From: Paludibacter sp. UBA6032 | Lineage (GTDB): Bacteria; Bacteroidota; Bacteroidia; Bacteroidales; Paludibacteraceae | Reading direction: 5' to 3' | Assembly: GCA_002427885.1 (NCBI GenBank) | Contig: DIZI01000044.1 | Span: 12,328 to 76,327, forward strand | DNA: 64,000 nucleotides | Notes under the pieces: generated by a model | The model's database searches: none | Seen by the model: only the letters and a program-made list of their open reading frames with translations | Told to the model about the DNA's origin: nothing | Made by a program: the position numbers and the translations under genes | Shown: piece by piece, positions 34,464 to 44,500 of the stretch | Position numbering within the stretch: the first letter of the stretch is position 1 | How the letters are laid out: each line of letters starts with the position of its first letter

Positions 34464-35626
34464 TTAGCGTTATTGCCGACGACATAACCGGTGCTGCCGA
34501 AATTGCCGGCGTTTGTTTACGCTACGGTTTAAAAGTAGCATTTGGAATCAATTCGATTCCTGTTGATTTGGCGGATGTGCGTGTCATTGCTACCGATAGC
34601 CGCTCAGTAACTGAAATTGAAGCTTATAACATACACCTTAAATTAGCGGCAGAAATCTTTGCCGGTTCAGATTCACTCGTTTTTAAAAAGTGCGATTCGG
34701 CGTTGAGGGGTTATGTTTTAACTGAATTGTCAGCCATGTTTCATGTCAGTAAATTTCATAAAATTTTACTTCAACCGGCAAATCCGGTTAGCGGACGTTG
34801 TATCCGGAACGGAATTTATTCTATTGATAATGAACGAATAGAAAAAACCGGTTTTGCAACAGATCCCGATTTTCCTGCAGGCAATTCACAGGTTCAGAAT
34901 TTGCTATTGCTACGGTCAACCAAGCACGAAAATATCACCGAGCTTCACACCGGTAAAATTACACAACTTAAAGGAAAAGGGGTATTTGTTCCCGATTGTG
35001 AATCGATTGAAGAACTTCAAGAATCTTGTGAACTGTTGAATGAACATACGCTGTTGTGTGGAAGTGCGGCTTTTTTTGAACAGATTCTGATTTATACTAA
35101 AACAGGAATACAAAAAGAAACTCATAGTCAGTTTAATATCAGATCAAATTTCATTATGATTTGCGGAAGCTCGCATCCTCAAAGCCGACAATACATTGAA
35201 GAATTAAGCTTAACGGGTTTTCCGGTACATGGTTTTCCTGATTTATTATTGAAAGAGAATGTCAGTGCAGAGAGTCTTGCACGTAGGACTCAGGAATTAG
35301 TTACCATCTGGAAAACAAACAGAAAACTGGTTTTGTATGTTTCATTTGAAAAGATAATGTTTCCGGATAGTTCGAAAATATTAAAATCGAGAATGGATCA
35401 AATTGTTTTAGGGGTTCTGAGAAACTGTAAAATAAATGAAGTATTTATTGAAGGAGGTGCAACAGTTTACGGAATTCTGAATTTGCTAAACTGGAAAATA
35501 CTTAACCCGGTTCAAGAACTTGCTCCCGGTGTTTTACGGTTGCAGGTGGCATCCAACCCTTCAGTTCATATAACCATTAAACCCGGTAGCTATAAGTGGC
35601 CCGATAAATTAATTGTTCCGGAGTAA
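34460..35626 (+). CDS. Four-carbon acid-sugar kinase (DUF1537, DtnK/OtnK-like)
   Basis: The 388-residue kinase opens with ISVIADDITGAAEIAGVCL, the substrate-side signature of DUF1537. The KCDSALRGYV segment (family KTDSTLRG) and the C-terminal nucleotide-side segment IEGGATVYGIL are also present. The family phosphorylates D-threonate, L-threonate or D-erythronate. With PdxA2 it would give DHAP and CO2. It overlaps pdxA by 4 bases. The Thr-to-Cys change in the KTDS motif is noted but falls beside the conserved Asp. Confidence 0.87.
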   Translation: MISVIADDITGAAEIAGVCLRYGLKVAFGINSIPVDLADVRVIATDSRSVTEIEAYNIHLKLAAEIFAGSDSLVFKKCDSALRGYVLTELSAMFHVSKFHKILLQPANPVSGRCIRNGIYSIDNERIEKTGFATDPDFPAGNSQVQNLLLLRSTKHENITELHTGKITQLKGKGVFVPDCESIEELQESCELLNEHTLLCGSAAFFEQILIYTKTGIQKETHSQFNIRSNFIMICGSSHPQSRQYIEELSLTGFPVHGFPDLLLKENVSAESLARRTQELVTIWKTNRKLVLYVSFEKIMFPDSSKILKSRMDQIVLGVLRNCKINEVFIEGGATVYGILNLLNWKILNPVQELAPGVLRLQVASNPSVHITIKPGSYKWPDKLIVPE

Positions 35627-35836
35627 TTCAACATTGTTTTGATGGTCGTTAAACTGCTAAATTAAAACAATTTATATATAATACGTTTGTATTTCTTCAT
35701 TGAAATGCAAACGTATTTTGTTTCTGATCATTCCGGATGAAAACTATATTTTATTCGTTTTTTGAAATAGTTTTTTTTACTACCTGAAGTTATTTTGTTA
35801 AATATAAATAAAAGGAATAATTACATTCGCTAAATA

Positions 35837-35852
35837 GTTATACTTTTGTAAC
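35837..35852 (+). promoter_or_regulatory. Promoter of the efflux operon with overlapping inverted repeat
   Basis: TACTTTTG (35841-35848) fits TAnnTTTG and is framed exactly by GTTA (35837-35840) and TAAC (35849-35852). An inverted repeat centred on the -7 box is a natural site for a MarR repressor. It is 38 bases before the marR start. Confidence 0.45.
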
Positions 35853-35885
35853 CATTTTCAAAATGAATATAAATTACGAAATAAA

Positions 35886-36377
35886 ATGAAAGAAAAAAAC
35901 AAAATTTCAATTGATTCGGCCATTGAAAATTTGATTTCAATACAACCTTTGTTATCCAAGACTTTTACTCGTTCTCTTCGTGCCAAAACAAATTTGAATC
36001 CCGGTTCTCTTTATGTATTAGGTGTATTGATCCGTCATGAAACCTTGTCCATGTCTGAAATCGGATGCAAGTTATCCATGCCTAAACCGCATGTAACGAG
36101 TTTAGTGGATAAATTAATTGCCGAAGAAATGGTAGAACGTCTTTACGATCCGAACGACCGCCGGATTGTAAATGTACGTATTACTGAAAAAGGACTGACC
36201 GATTTTAATGCTATAAAATTTGATATCAGTCAGGAATTACGCCATGATCTTGAATCGCTGGGTAATGAGGAGATTGAAATTCTTTCACTAGCCTCGAAAC
36301 AGGTAAAAGATATATTATTGAAAATAATTGTAGAAAAATCAACTTGTATCAACTCAAATTGTTGCAAGGAGGAATAA
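35886..36377 (+). CDS. MarR-family transcriptional regulator
   Basis: The 163-residue cytosolic winged-helix dimer has the recognition helix in MSEIGCKLSMPKPHVTSLVDKLIAEEMVER and the wing in DPNDRRIVNVRITEKG. MarR proteins repress efflux genes until a ligand binds. The C-terminus has three cysteines (CINSNCCKEE), which might sense metals or oxidants. It is the first gene of the operon with membrane-fusion protein, MFS pump and TolC-like protein, and probably represses them through the site at 35837-35852. Confidence 0.88.
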   Translation: MKEKNKISIDSAIENLISIQPLLSKTFTRSLRAKTNLNPGSLYVLGVLIRHETLSMSEIGCKLSMPKPHVTSLVDKLIAEEMVERLYDPNDRRIVNVRITEKGLTDFNAIKFDISQELRHDLESLGNEEIEILSLASKQVKDILLKIIVEKSTCINSNCCKEE

Positions 36378-36452
36378 TAATTATTTTATTCTAATTTAAA
36401 ATCAAAGCATTATATAATTAAAAAAGAGATAAATAAAAATAAAAATGGATTT

Positions 36453-37454
36453 ATGAAAAAAGAAAAAAAAGACTGGAAAATTTATATTCCATTAGGTTTG
36501 GTTATTTTGTTGGTAATCGTTGGAAGTTTTTATTGGTACAAGGATTATTCGAGTTACATTAAAACAGATGATGCGGTACTTGCTTCGGATATTGTTTCGG
36601 TAAGCCCTAAAATGATGGGAAGAGTAAGCAAAGTATACGCAGAAGAAGGTGATTCGGTTAAGAAAGGACAATTGTTAGTTGAGTTGGACAGTGTTGATTT
36701 ACTGGCACAAAAACAACAGGTTTTGGCTGCAAAGGCGCAAACCGTTGCTAACAAGGCGCAAACCGAAGCTAATTATCAACTGGCAGAAAAAAATATTATT
36801 GTATTACAAATAGGACTGGACAAGTCAAAAGATGATTTTGACCGGGCAAAACTTCAGTACAACGGAGGTGTTATCACCAAAGAGCAATTCGATCATTTAA
36901 AGAAAGCATTGGAAATATCAGAGGCTCAGTTAAATGCTGCAAAAGCTCAGGTGGCAGTATCAAAATCTTTGATCAAAAGTGCTGAATCAGCCATTAATAG
37001 CTCTGTTGCTCAAATTGGTGTAATTACTTCTCAGTTGAATAACACAAGATTATACGCACCGATTGATGGTGTTGTTGCCAAACGTTGGCTGCTTCCGGGA
37101 GATATTGCCCAACCCGGACAATCAATTTATACCATGAATGAAAATACCCGGTTTTGGGTTCAGGTTTTTCTTGAAGAAACCAAATTGGACAAATTACAAA
37201 TTGGTGAAAAAGCAATTTTTACACTCGACACTTATCCGGATGTGATTTTTACCGGGAAAATATTTACCATGGGATCAACTACTGCCTCTCAATTTTCATT
37301 GATTCCTCCAAGTAATGCTTCAGGGAATTTTACGAAAGTAACACAACGTGTTGCATTGAAAATATCAATTGATGGGACAGAAGATGGACAAAAATTATCA
37401 ACGTTTAAATTCCTGACAGGAATGTCAGCTGTTGTAAAAATTATTAAGGAATAA
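36453..37454 (+). CDS. EmrA/HlyD-type membrane-fusion protein
   Basis: The 333-residue protein has one N-terminal membrane segment (about residues 10-28), a lipoyl half-motif (VSPKMMGRVSKVYAEEGDSVKKGQLLVELD), a long coiled-coil hairpin (about 80-190) and the second lipoyl half (NNTRLYAPIDGVVAKRWLLPGDIAQPG). It is the periplasmic bridge between the MFS pump and the TolC-like channel. Its stop codon shares one base with the pump's start (TAATG), so translation is coupled. Confidence 0.92.
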   Translation: MKKEKKDWKIYIPLGLVILLVIVGSFYWYKDYSSYIKTDDAVLASDIVSVSPKMMGRVSKVYAEEGDSVKKGQLLVELDSVDLLAQKQQVLAAKAQTVANKAQTEANYQLAEKNIIVLQIGLDKSKDDFDRAKLQYNGGVITKEQFDHLKKALEISEAQLNAAKAQVAVSKSLIKSAESAINSSVAQIGVITSQLNNTRLYAPIDGVVAKRWLLPGDIAQPGQSIYTMNENTRFWVQVFLEETKLDKLQIGEKAIFTLDTYPDVIFTGKIFTMGSTTASQFSLIPPSNASGNFTKVTQRVALKISIDGTEDGQKLSTFKFLTGMSAVVKIIKE

Positions 37455-39094
37455 TGCGTAAAGTTTCAAATACACACAGACTACGACGCAAACTTCGGAA
37501 CAACGATTCGGTCTATCATCCGAAAAGTCCATTATATAAATGGTTTGTGTTAGCGAATGTCATGCTGGGCACTTTCATGGCTGTCCTCGACAGTACTATT
37601 GTTAATGTGAGTTTGCCAAAGATTATGTCATCGTTTGGCGTCGGACTCTCAACTATTCAATGGGTGATTACTGCCTACATGCTCGCAATGGCTGCCATGT
37701 TGCCAACTTCAGGCTGGCTGGCCGATAAATTCGGTTATAAAAAAGTATATTTTTGGGGATTATTTCTTTTTACCTTTGGATCGTTGTTATGTGGTATGTC
37801 GAATGATGAAACAACGTTGATTATGTCACGTGTTCTTCAGGGATTAGGGGCAGGTATGATTCAACCCCTTGGTATGGCAATTATTACAAGAGAATTTCCG
37901 CCACAACAACGAGGAATCGCTCTCGGATTCTGGTCGATTGCTGCAGCTGCATCAATTTCATTTGGTCCACTGATTGGCGGTTATCTGGTTGACAATTTCT
38001 CCTGGCAATTAATATTTGATGTAAATGTTCCGGTTGGAATTTTGGCAATGGTATTTACTGTTATCATTCAACGGGAGTTTATAAATAAAAATGTTCAGAA
38101 ATTCGATTATATCGGATTTATTTCGGTTGTTATTTTCTTACCGGTATTGCTTTACGCATTATCAGAAGGAAATGCTCAAACCAATTCGGCTGGTTGGTCA
38201 GCACCTTATATTTTGGTTTGTTTTGCTGTTTCAGCAGTGGCTTTTGTCGTTTTTCTGACGCAGGAGCTTACTACTAAAAATCCGTTAATTGACTTGAGAT
38301 TGTTGGGAAATTACAATTTTGGAATGACTAATATCGTCATGCTGGTATTTAGTATGGGGATGTTCGGTAGTACTTTTTTATTGCCGCTTTATCTCCAAAA
38401 CTCCATGGGTTACACAGCCTTACAATCAGGTGCGGTATTTTTGCCGGTTGGAATAATTCAGGGCGCTATTGCTCCGGTTTCAGGGTGGTTTTCTGATAAA
38501 GTCAGTGCCAAAGTACCTATCATTGCAGGTGTTGGATTGATGGTAATAAGTTTTTACCTGAATTCCCAATTGTCATTTTTAACCGAACGTCCATTTGTAA
38601 TGACTTCATTGTATTTACGAGGATTAGGCATGGGGTTGATGTTTACACCTTTAACAACATTAGGACTCTTAACCATATCTCGCGAAAAAATGGCACAGGC
38701 TTCCGGTATTTCCAATACCATTCGTCAAATTGGCGGTAGTCTTGGCGTCGCCGTTTTAAGCACTGTATTGACCTCAAGAGTGAACTTCCATTCTCAAATG
38801 TTTGGCGGTGCTGTTCAATCCGGATCACAGGTTTTTCAGCAGGTAACTCATAATATGGCATTTTTCATTCAACAACATGCGGGTGGCTCATTATCGACTG
38901 CTTTGAAACAAAGTCAAAGTTTGATTATGTCGAATGTCGGCACACAGGCTTTTATACAGGGCGTTGATGATGATTTCCTTTTAGCTGCCGGAATTACACT
39001 GATTGGTTTTATTCCGATAATTCTGATGCGATCTAAGAAAAATAAAGTAAAACAATTGGAAAAGCCTGTTGAAGAAGCATTTATAATAGAATAA
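37454..39094 (+). CDS. DHA2-family MFS drug exporter (EmrB/QacA-like)
   Basis: The 546-residue inner-membrane protein should have 14 membrane segments. LGTFMAVLDSTIVNVSLPKI is the first-helix DHA2 motif D1, GWLADKFGYKKV is the MFS loop motif A, and the LQGLGAGMIQPLGMAIITREF segment follows. It exports drugs or hydrophobic ions with protons. Partners are the upstream EmrA-like and downstream TolC-like proteins. The C-terminal cytosolic tail is short. Confidence 0.93.
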   Translation: MRKVSNTHRLRRKLRNNDSVYHPKSPLYKWFVLANVMLGTFMAVLDSTIVNVSLPKIMSSFGVGLSTIQWVITAYMLAMAAMLPTSGWLADKFGYKKVYFWGLFLFTFGSLLCGMSNDETTLIMSRVLQGLGAGMIQPLGMAIITREFPPQQRGIALGFWSIAAAASISFGPLIGGYLVDNFSWQLIFDVNVPVGILAMVFTVIIQREFINKNVQKFDYIGFISVVIFLPVLLYALSEGNAQTNSAGWSAPYILVCFAVSAVAFVVFLTQELTTKNPLIDLRLLGNYNFGMTNIVMLVFSMGMFGSTFLLPLYLQNSMGYTALQSGAVFLPVGIIQGAIAPVSGWFSDKVSAKVPIIAGVGLMVISFYLNSQLSFLTERPFVMTSLYLRGLGMGLMFTPLTTLGLLTISREKMAQASGISNTIRQIGGSLGVAVLSTVLTSRVNFHSQMFGGAVQSGSQVFQQVTHNMAFFIQQHAGGSLSTALKQSQSLIMSNVGTQAFIQGVDDDFLLAAGITLIGFIPIILMRSKKNKVKQLEKPVEEAFIIE

Positions 39095-39150
39095 TATTTA
39101 ATCAAAAAATTTTCTTTTATAAAAAGAAGATGAATTAATTTAACAAATAA

Positions 39151-40470
39151 ATGAAATCAATTAATAAACTTATTATTGTTCTGCTTTTTACACCTATTGT
39201 GACAATGAGCGGACAGAATTCTGTCATGCATCAGCCGACAGATTCAATGAATCTTTCTTCTGTATTGAATGAAGTTATCAAAAATTACCCTTCAATTCTG
39301 AAGGCGGAAAAAGAACTGGATGCTTCCGATGCAAAAATTGGTCTTGCAAATTCGGCCTATTTCCCGGATATTAATATAACATCATCTTATGCTCACCTGG
39401 GACCGGTTTCATCAATCACTATCCCAAACATGGGAACATTTCAACTGTTTCCGGGTGACAATTATTCGGCAGCATTAAATATCAATCAATCCATTTACGA
39501 CTTTGGTAAAACGGCAAAAAATGTTGCTTTCGAAAAGCAAAGTAAAGATCTGACAAAGCTTGCAGTGGAACAAATTAAACAAGGTTTGTCGCAACGGGTT
39601 GTGGGAGTGTATTATTCCATTGTTTTTTTACAGGATGCGATAAAAATTAAAGACGATGAATTGGCTACACTGAATGAACATCTCCGGTATGTTCAGAAAA
39701 AAGCTGAGACCGGTTCGGCAACACAATATGAAATTCTGACAACAAAAGTTCGTATTTCAAGTATTGAAAATCAAAAAACGGACATTCTGACCTCCTTACA
39801 AGTTCTGCAAAGCCAAATGAATTCTCTGATAGGTAAACCTCAGGACAATAAAGTACTGGTAAAAAAAGATCTGAATGTTTCAGAGATCATCGCCCCTGCC
39901 GATTCGCTTTTTGCCTATGCTTTTGACCATCGTGACGAGATGAAAATGGCTCGTCAGAAAACCGAGATGGCTAAAACCCGATATCAAATGGTCGGCACGC
40001 AAAACAATCCGGCATTGAATTTCTTTGCAAATGGAGGATTAAAAAATGGTTATCTGCCCGATTTAAGTGCTTTGACGCCAAACTATACCGTTGGCGTTGG
40101 TCTTAAAATACCAATTTTTGATGCAAACCGTACCAAATACAACAAATTGCAGGTTAAAGCCAATATGGAAGGTAACGATCAGGATACCGAACTGGCAAAA
40201 AGAACCATTGTGAACGAAGTAGTTGAAAGTCGTGCAAATGCGTTGGCAGCTTTGAAAAAAGTATCTCAATCGGAATTACAGTTACAACAATCTCAGGATG
40301 CCTATTCGCTTGCAGAAACTAATTTTGAAGCAGGCGCCATTACCAATCTCGATTTGTTGGAGAGTTACACAGCTGTTGCTGAAACTAAACTGGAATTATT
40401 AAAAACAAAAATCGACTATACGGTGAGTATTCTTAAACTCAAAATAGCAGTTGGAGAACAAATCTATTGA
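39151..40470 (+). CDS. TolC-family outer-membrane efflux protein
   Basis: The 439-residue protein has a signal peptide (to about residue 22, TMSGQ). Two tandem OEP repeats follow, each with long alpha-helical tunnel segments; DISAALNINQ-type strand motifs appear as NYSAALNINQSIYDFG and YTVGVGLKIPIFDANRTKYN. It forms a trimeric channel and duct for the EmrAB-like pump. It is the last gene of the efflux operon and is followed by a strong terminator. Confidence 0.92.
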   Translation: MKSINKLIIVLLFTPIVTMSGQNSVMHQPTDSMNLSSVLNEVIKNYPSILKAEKELDASDAKIGLANSAYFPDINITSSYAHLGPVSSITIPNMGTFQLFPGDNYSAALNINQSIYDFGKTAKNVAFEKQSKDLTKLAVEQIKQGLSQRVVGVYYSIVFLQDAIKIKDDELATLNEHLRYVQKKAETGSATQYEILTTKVRISSIENQKTDILTSLQVLQSQMNSLIGKPQDNKVLVKKDLNVSEIIAPADSLFAYAFDHRDEMKMARQKTEMAKTRYQMVGTQNNPALNFFANGGLKNGYLPDLSALTPNYTVGVGLKIPIFDANRTKYNKLQVKANMEGNDQDTELAKRTIVNEVVESRANALAALKKVSQSELQLQQSQDAYSLAETNFEAGAITNLDLLESYTAVAETKLELLKTKIDYTVSILKLKIAVGEQIY

Positions 40471-40492
40471 TTTTGTTTGTTCTATGAAAACA

Positions 40493-40530
40493 AAAAAAGA
40501 GGCTGTCTATTTTTTTAGACAGCCTCTTTT
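40493..40530. terminator. Bidirectional rho-independent terminator
   Basis: AAAGAGGCTGTCTA pairs perfectly with TAGACAGCCTCTTT (14 bp) around a loop of six T, with A-run before and T-run after. It ends both the efflux operon and the converging T9SS cargo gene. Confidence 0.85.
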
Positions 40531-40549
40531 AGTAAATTATTCTTTCAAT

Positions 40550-41314
40550 TTAAATTTTGATTTTCAAGGCATCATTCGTACCGGCTACCCTAACTATGTA
40601 AAAACCTTTTTGAAAATTTGTTGTAGATAATGATTTTGTAGAATTGGCAATTCTTTTTCCTAATACACTATATACTTCAATAGACAAACCTTTGTTGTTT
40701 AAAATTTCAGTTCCGTTAAATGATACTCCTTTATCGGAAAGAACTTTATTAACTGAAGTTACAACCACGTTTGTTGCAGATACGTAATAGTAGTTTATAC
40801 CACTTGATTTTGAATATAAATAAAGAGTTGCAGCCGGACCGCTATAATTATATGTGTAAGTGGCAGCAGCTGAACCGAGAACATTTGGAATAGAATCGTT
40901 AAATGTATCACTTCCGTTTGCTATAATTAATGTTCTGTTAGCACTTGAGCTGGAAGAAATCATACCAATATTAATAGTACATGCACCTGAAACATTAATT
41001 TTCAAATAACGTGTTACAGGTATAAATGAAGGAGAAACAGGAGAACCACCTCCCCCTGTTTGAAGTCGATAGGTGTATGTAATACCATCTATTGTTTTAC
41101 TATTTGTAGTTAAACCAGTCCACAAAGTTGTACCATCTGTTCCGATTGTAAGTCCATCAGTGGTTTGGTAGTTTGCTGCAAAAGAAATTGGCGCTGATCC
41201 TCCGGCAGCTCCAGCAACACCAAACGGGGCGTTACTAAAATTCCAAACTGTTTGTGCATTTACTGCAACAATTGCCACAAAAGCTATTGCTAATGAAAGT
41301 AATGTTTTTTTCAT
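40550..41314 (-). CDS. Type IX secretion cargo with N-terminal beta-sandwich domain
   Basis: The 254-residue protein has a signal peptide (MKKTLLSLAIAFVAIVAVNA), a Ser/Thr/Gly-rich beta domain (about residues 22-175, starting QTVWNFSNAPFG) and a T9SS type A C-terminal sorting domain (LSIEVYSVLGKRIANSTKSL, then FYIVRVAG, ending LKIKI). The N-terminal domain resembles accessory domains of secreted Bacteroidota pectate lyases, so a carbohydrate-binding role is possible. It has no catalytic domain. A TATATTTG -7 box lies at 41365-41372 on its strand. Confidence 0.78.
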   Translation of the reverse strand: MKKTLLSLAIAFVAIVAVNAQTVWNFSNAPFGVAGAAGGSAPISFAANYQTTDGLTIGTDGTTLWTGLTTNSKTIDGITYTYRLQTGGGGSPVSPSFIPVTRYLKINVSGACTINIGMISSSSSANRTLIIANGSDTFNDSIPNVLGSAAATYTYNYSGPAATLYLYSKSSGINYYYVSATNVVVTSVNKVLSDKGVSFNGTEILNNKGLSIEVYSVLGKRIANSTKSLSTTNFQKGFYIVRVAGTNDALKIKI

Positions 41315-41364
41315 AATGATTTTGTTTTTAAAATTAATGATAAGAATTGATTTTAATTATGCTG

Positions 41365-41372
41365 CAAATATA
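41365..41372 (-). promoter_or_regulatory. -7 box of the T9SS cargo gene
   Basis: TATATTTG on the minus strand is an exact TAnnTTTG, about 50 bases upstream of the start. No -33 box was seen. Confidence 0.4.
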
Positions 41373-41457
41373 TACTAATTCTATTCATTTGGTGTGGATA
41401 TATTAATTAAATCTGTGCAATTTTTGACTGTCTAATGAAGAATAGCTGAATTTTATG

Positions 41458-41465
41458 TAGTTTTG
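41458..41465 (+). promoter_or_regulatory. -7 box of the hybrid regulator gene
   Basis: TAGTTTTG fits TAnnTTTG. It leaves a leader of about 130 bases to the preferred start at 41600. No -33 TTTG lies at 19-21 bases. Confidence 0.3.
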
Positions 41466-41599
41466 TGCAGTTAAACATTTATTTTATTTGATTTAACGGT
41501 AACGTTAAAAGCAAAAGAAGAAACGGTTTAATGTTCGACTAACCTTCAATAATGGAAATACAAATTAGTAATTGTTTGTTGCTAATTTTAAATAGAATC

Positions 41600-44500
41600 A
41601 TGAAAAAAATCATACAACTTGTCACCTTTTTCATATTTACACTTTCTACCAGTGCACAATATCACTTTTCATTTTCTCATTATACTTCCGATAACGGTTT
41701 ATCGCAAAACAGTATCACAGCAATGATGAAAGACAAAAAGGGGTATTTGTGGTTTGGAACCCGGGATGGATTAAATAAGTTCGATGGTTATAAATTCACT
41801 ATTTATAATTCAAAGCTGGATCAGAATTTATCGGTTTTGAGCAACCGGATTATCGCTTTAAAGGAAGATCGATGGGGATATATTTGGGTAAAAACGTATG
41901 ATGATATCGTATACCGGTTAAATCCTTCGACCGAAGATATAATGCTGATAGGAAGTCCGAAAGGTGGTTTCGTTAACGATAAAATTGTTGAAGAATATAT
42001 TTTACCATCGGGTGCTATATGGCTGACTACTGCAAATAATGGTTGTTATCAGGTGCTTACAGATGAAAAAACACATGATCTTTCAGTTACGCTTTTTGAA
42101 CAAGCCAAAGGAACACTTCCAAATAATACGGTGAACAGAGTTTTTGAAGACAAGCAAAAAAATACCTGGTTACTAACTAATTCAGGAATATGCTGTATTG
42201 ATAATGCAGGAAATTCAAAGTTCTATTTTGAAAAACAACCGTTTTATTCTTTTGTTGAAACTGAAAAACGAATTATGTTTGGAAGTTATGGTAAAATTTT
42301 ACAATTCGGAAAAAGAAACAAAACATTTAAAACGATTGATTTACCTTATCAGGTAGCCGTTTCAACTATGGCTGCATTTTCAACCAACAACTATCTGTTT
42401 GCCACTCAAAGTAAAGGTTTTTTTACCTATGATATTTTGCATAATGAGCTTATGCAATTCTCATTAGAAAAATATCCTGAAATGAAAAAAAATGAAATTG
42501 ATCAAATCTATATTGACAGAGCCGGTGAAGCATGGTTGGGAATAAAGTCATCGGGAATTCTTCACTATAATCCACAAACAAACCGGATTGCCTATATTCA
42601 GTCAAAAATTAACGCCGGGCAAATTACGAATCCGAATTATCTTATTTTTGAAGATGATAAGGATATTCTTTGGATTCAACCTTACTTTGGATCATTTTCC
42701 TGGTACGACAGAGTTAATAATCGTTTAGTACCATTTTATAGTGCTTACAATGAGGATATTAATACGTTATTCACATACGGTGTAAATCATGCCTTGTCCG
42801 ATTCACAGGGAGTCTTTTGGATAAGTACAAATCGGGGTAATGGCTTTTTCAAATGTACTTTTTTGCCGGATTATTTCAATCTTTACTTATTCGAAGATCA
42901 TTCTGTTTACAGTATCAAGAACGAGACCAGAGCCATTTTTGAAGATAGTGAAAAACGTCTTTGGGTAGGCTGTAAAGATGGAACTGTTCATGTTTTTGAT
43001 GAAAATAAAAAGAAACTGGGCACTTTAAATATTGATGGAAGGATCGTTTCCGGAGGTAAACTGGATGTTTTAGTATATAATTTCTTTCAGGATAAATCCG
43101 GTAATATATGGTTAGCCACAAAACGGCAGGGTTTATTCAGATTAAAGCCTAAAGGTGGGAAAAATGTTTTCCGGATTGAAAATTTTGTACACAAGCCCAA
43201 TGATCCTTATTCTCTAGCCAATAATGATATGTATTCCATAACACAGGATAAAAATGGTCGTTTGTGGGCAGGTAGTTATGGCGGTGGGTTGCAGTTACTG
43301 GATGAACAGAACGGGAAAATGAGGTTTCTTCATGCCGGAAATGAATTGAAATCATACCCCATGGCTAATTGTTCTAAAGTCCGGCAAGTTTATGTAGATT
43401 CGGATCATCATATTTGGGTTGCTACTACCGAAGGAGTAGTTGTTTTCGATGCCGATTTTAAAAGTCCGAAAGATATAAAATTCAGTTATTATCATAAGGA
43501 AGACAATACGCCGAATAGCCTGGGTGCTAATGATGTACATTGTGTTTTTGAGGACGCGGAAAAAAGGATGTGGATTGGTACTTTTGGTGGGGGACTAAAT
43601 AAACTGGAAACAAAATTTTCAGGTCAAAGTAAACTTAAATTTAAGATTTACAGCCGTGCGAATGGTATGCCCAATAATGTTGTATATACTATTATTGATG
43701 ACAAACAAGGAAATTTGTGGCTGACAACAGAAAATTCTATCGTTAAATTCAATAAAGATAATGAGGAAATTGAAGCCTTTGGTAAGGGCAACGAACTGGA
43801 AAATGTTGAATTTTCAGAGGCCGCAGCGTTTCTTTTAAGATCAGGAGAAATATGCGTGGGATCAAAATCGGGCTTTTATTCATTTAATCCCGAAGAAGTA
43901 AAACGCAGTGTGATTAATGCTCCGCTTGTATTTACCGGATTGATGCTTTTTAATAAAGAGGTTGAAATCGGAGTAGAGGGTTCAATTCTTAAAACCCAAA
44001 TTGATAAAACTTCACTTATTGAATTTAATCACAAGCAGAATGTGTTTACGATTGAATTTGCCACCCTGGATATGCGTGCACCTGAGAAGATTCAATATGC
44101 ATATAAACTGGCCGGTTTTGATCAGGAATGGAATTATGTTAATACAAAACACTTTGCCACATACACCGCATTACCACCCGGAGAATACACTTTTCATGTA
44201 AAATCGACCGATAGTGAAGGAATCTGGCTGAATAATGAACGAAAGATAGATATTAAAATTCTTCCTTCTTTCTGGCAATCTACCTTTGCCAAGTTTCTGT
44301 ATGCTATCATGATCATCCTTTTGTTTTTTATCACCTTGTATATTTTTCTTACATTCTACAAATTGAAAAATAATGTGAGACTCGAACAACAAATGACAGA
44401 TATGAAACTCCGCTTTTTTACAGATATTTCTCATGAATTACGTACTCCTTTAACTTTAATTTCTCTCCCTGTCGATAGTCTTTTGGAAAGTGATATTGAT

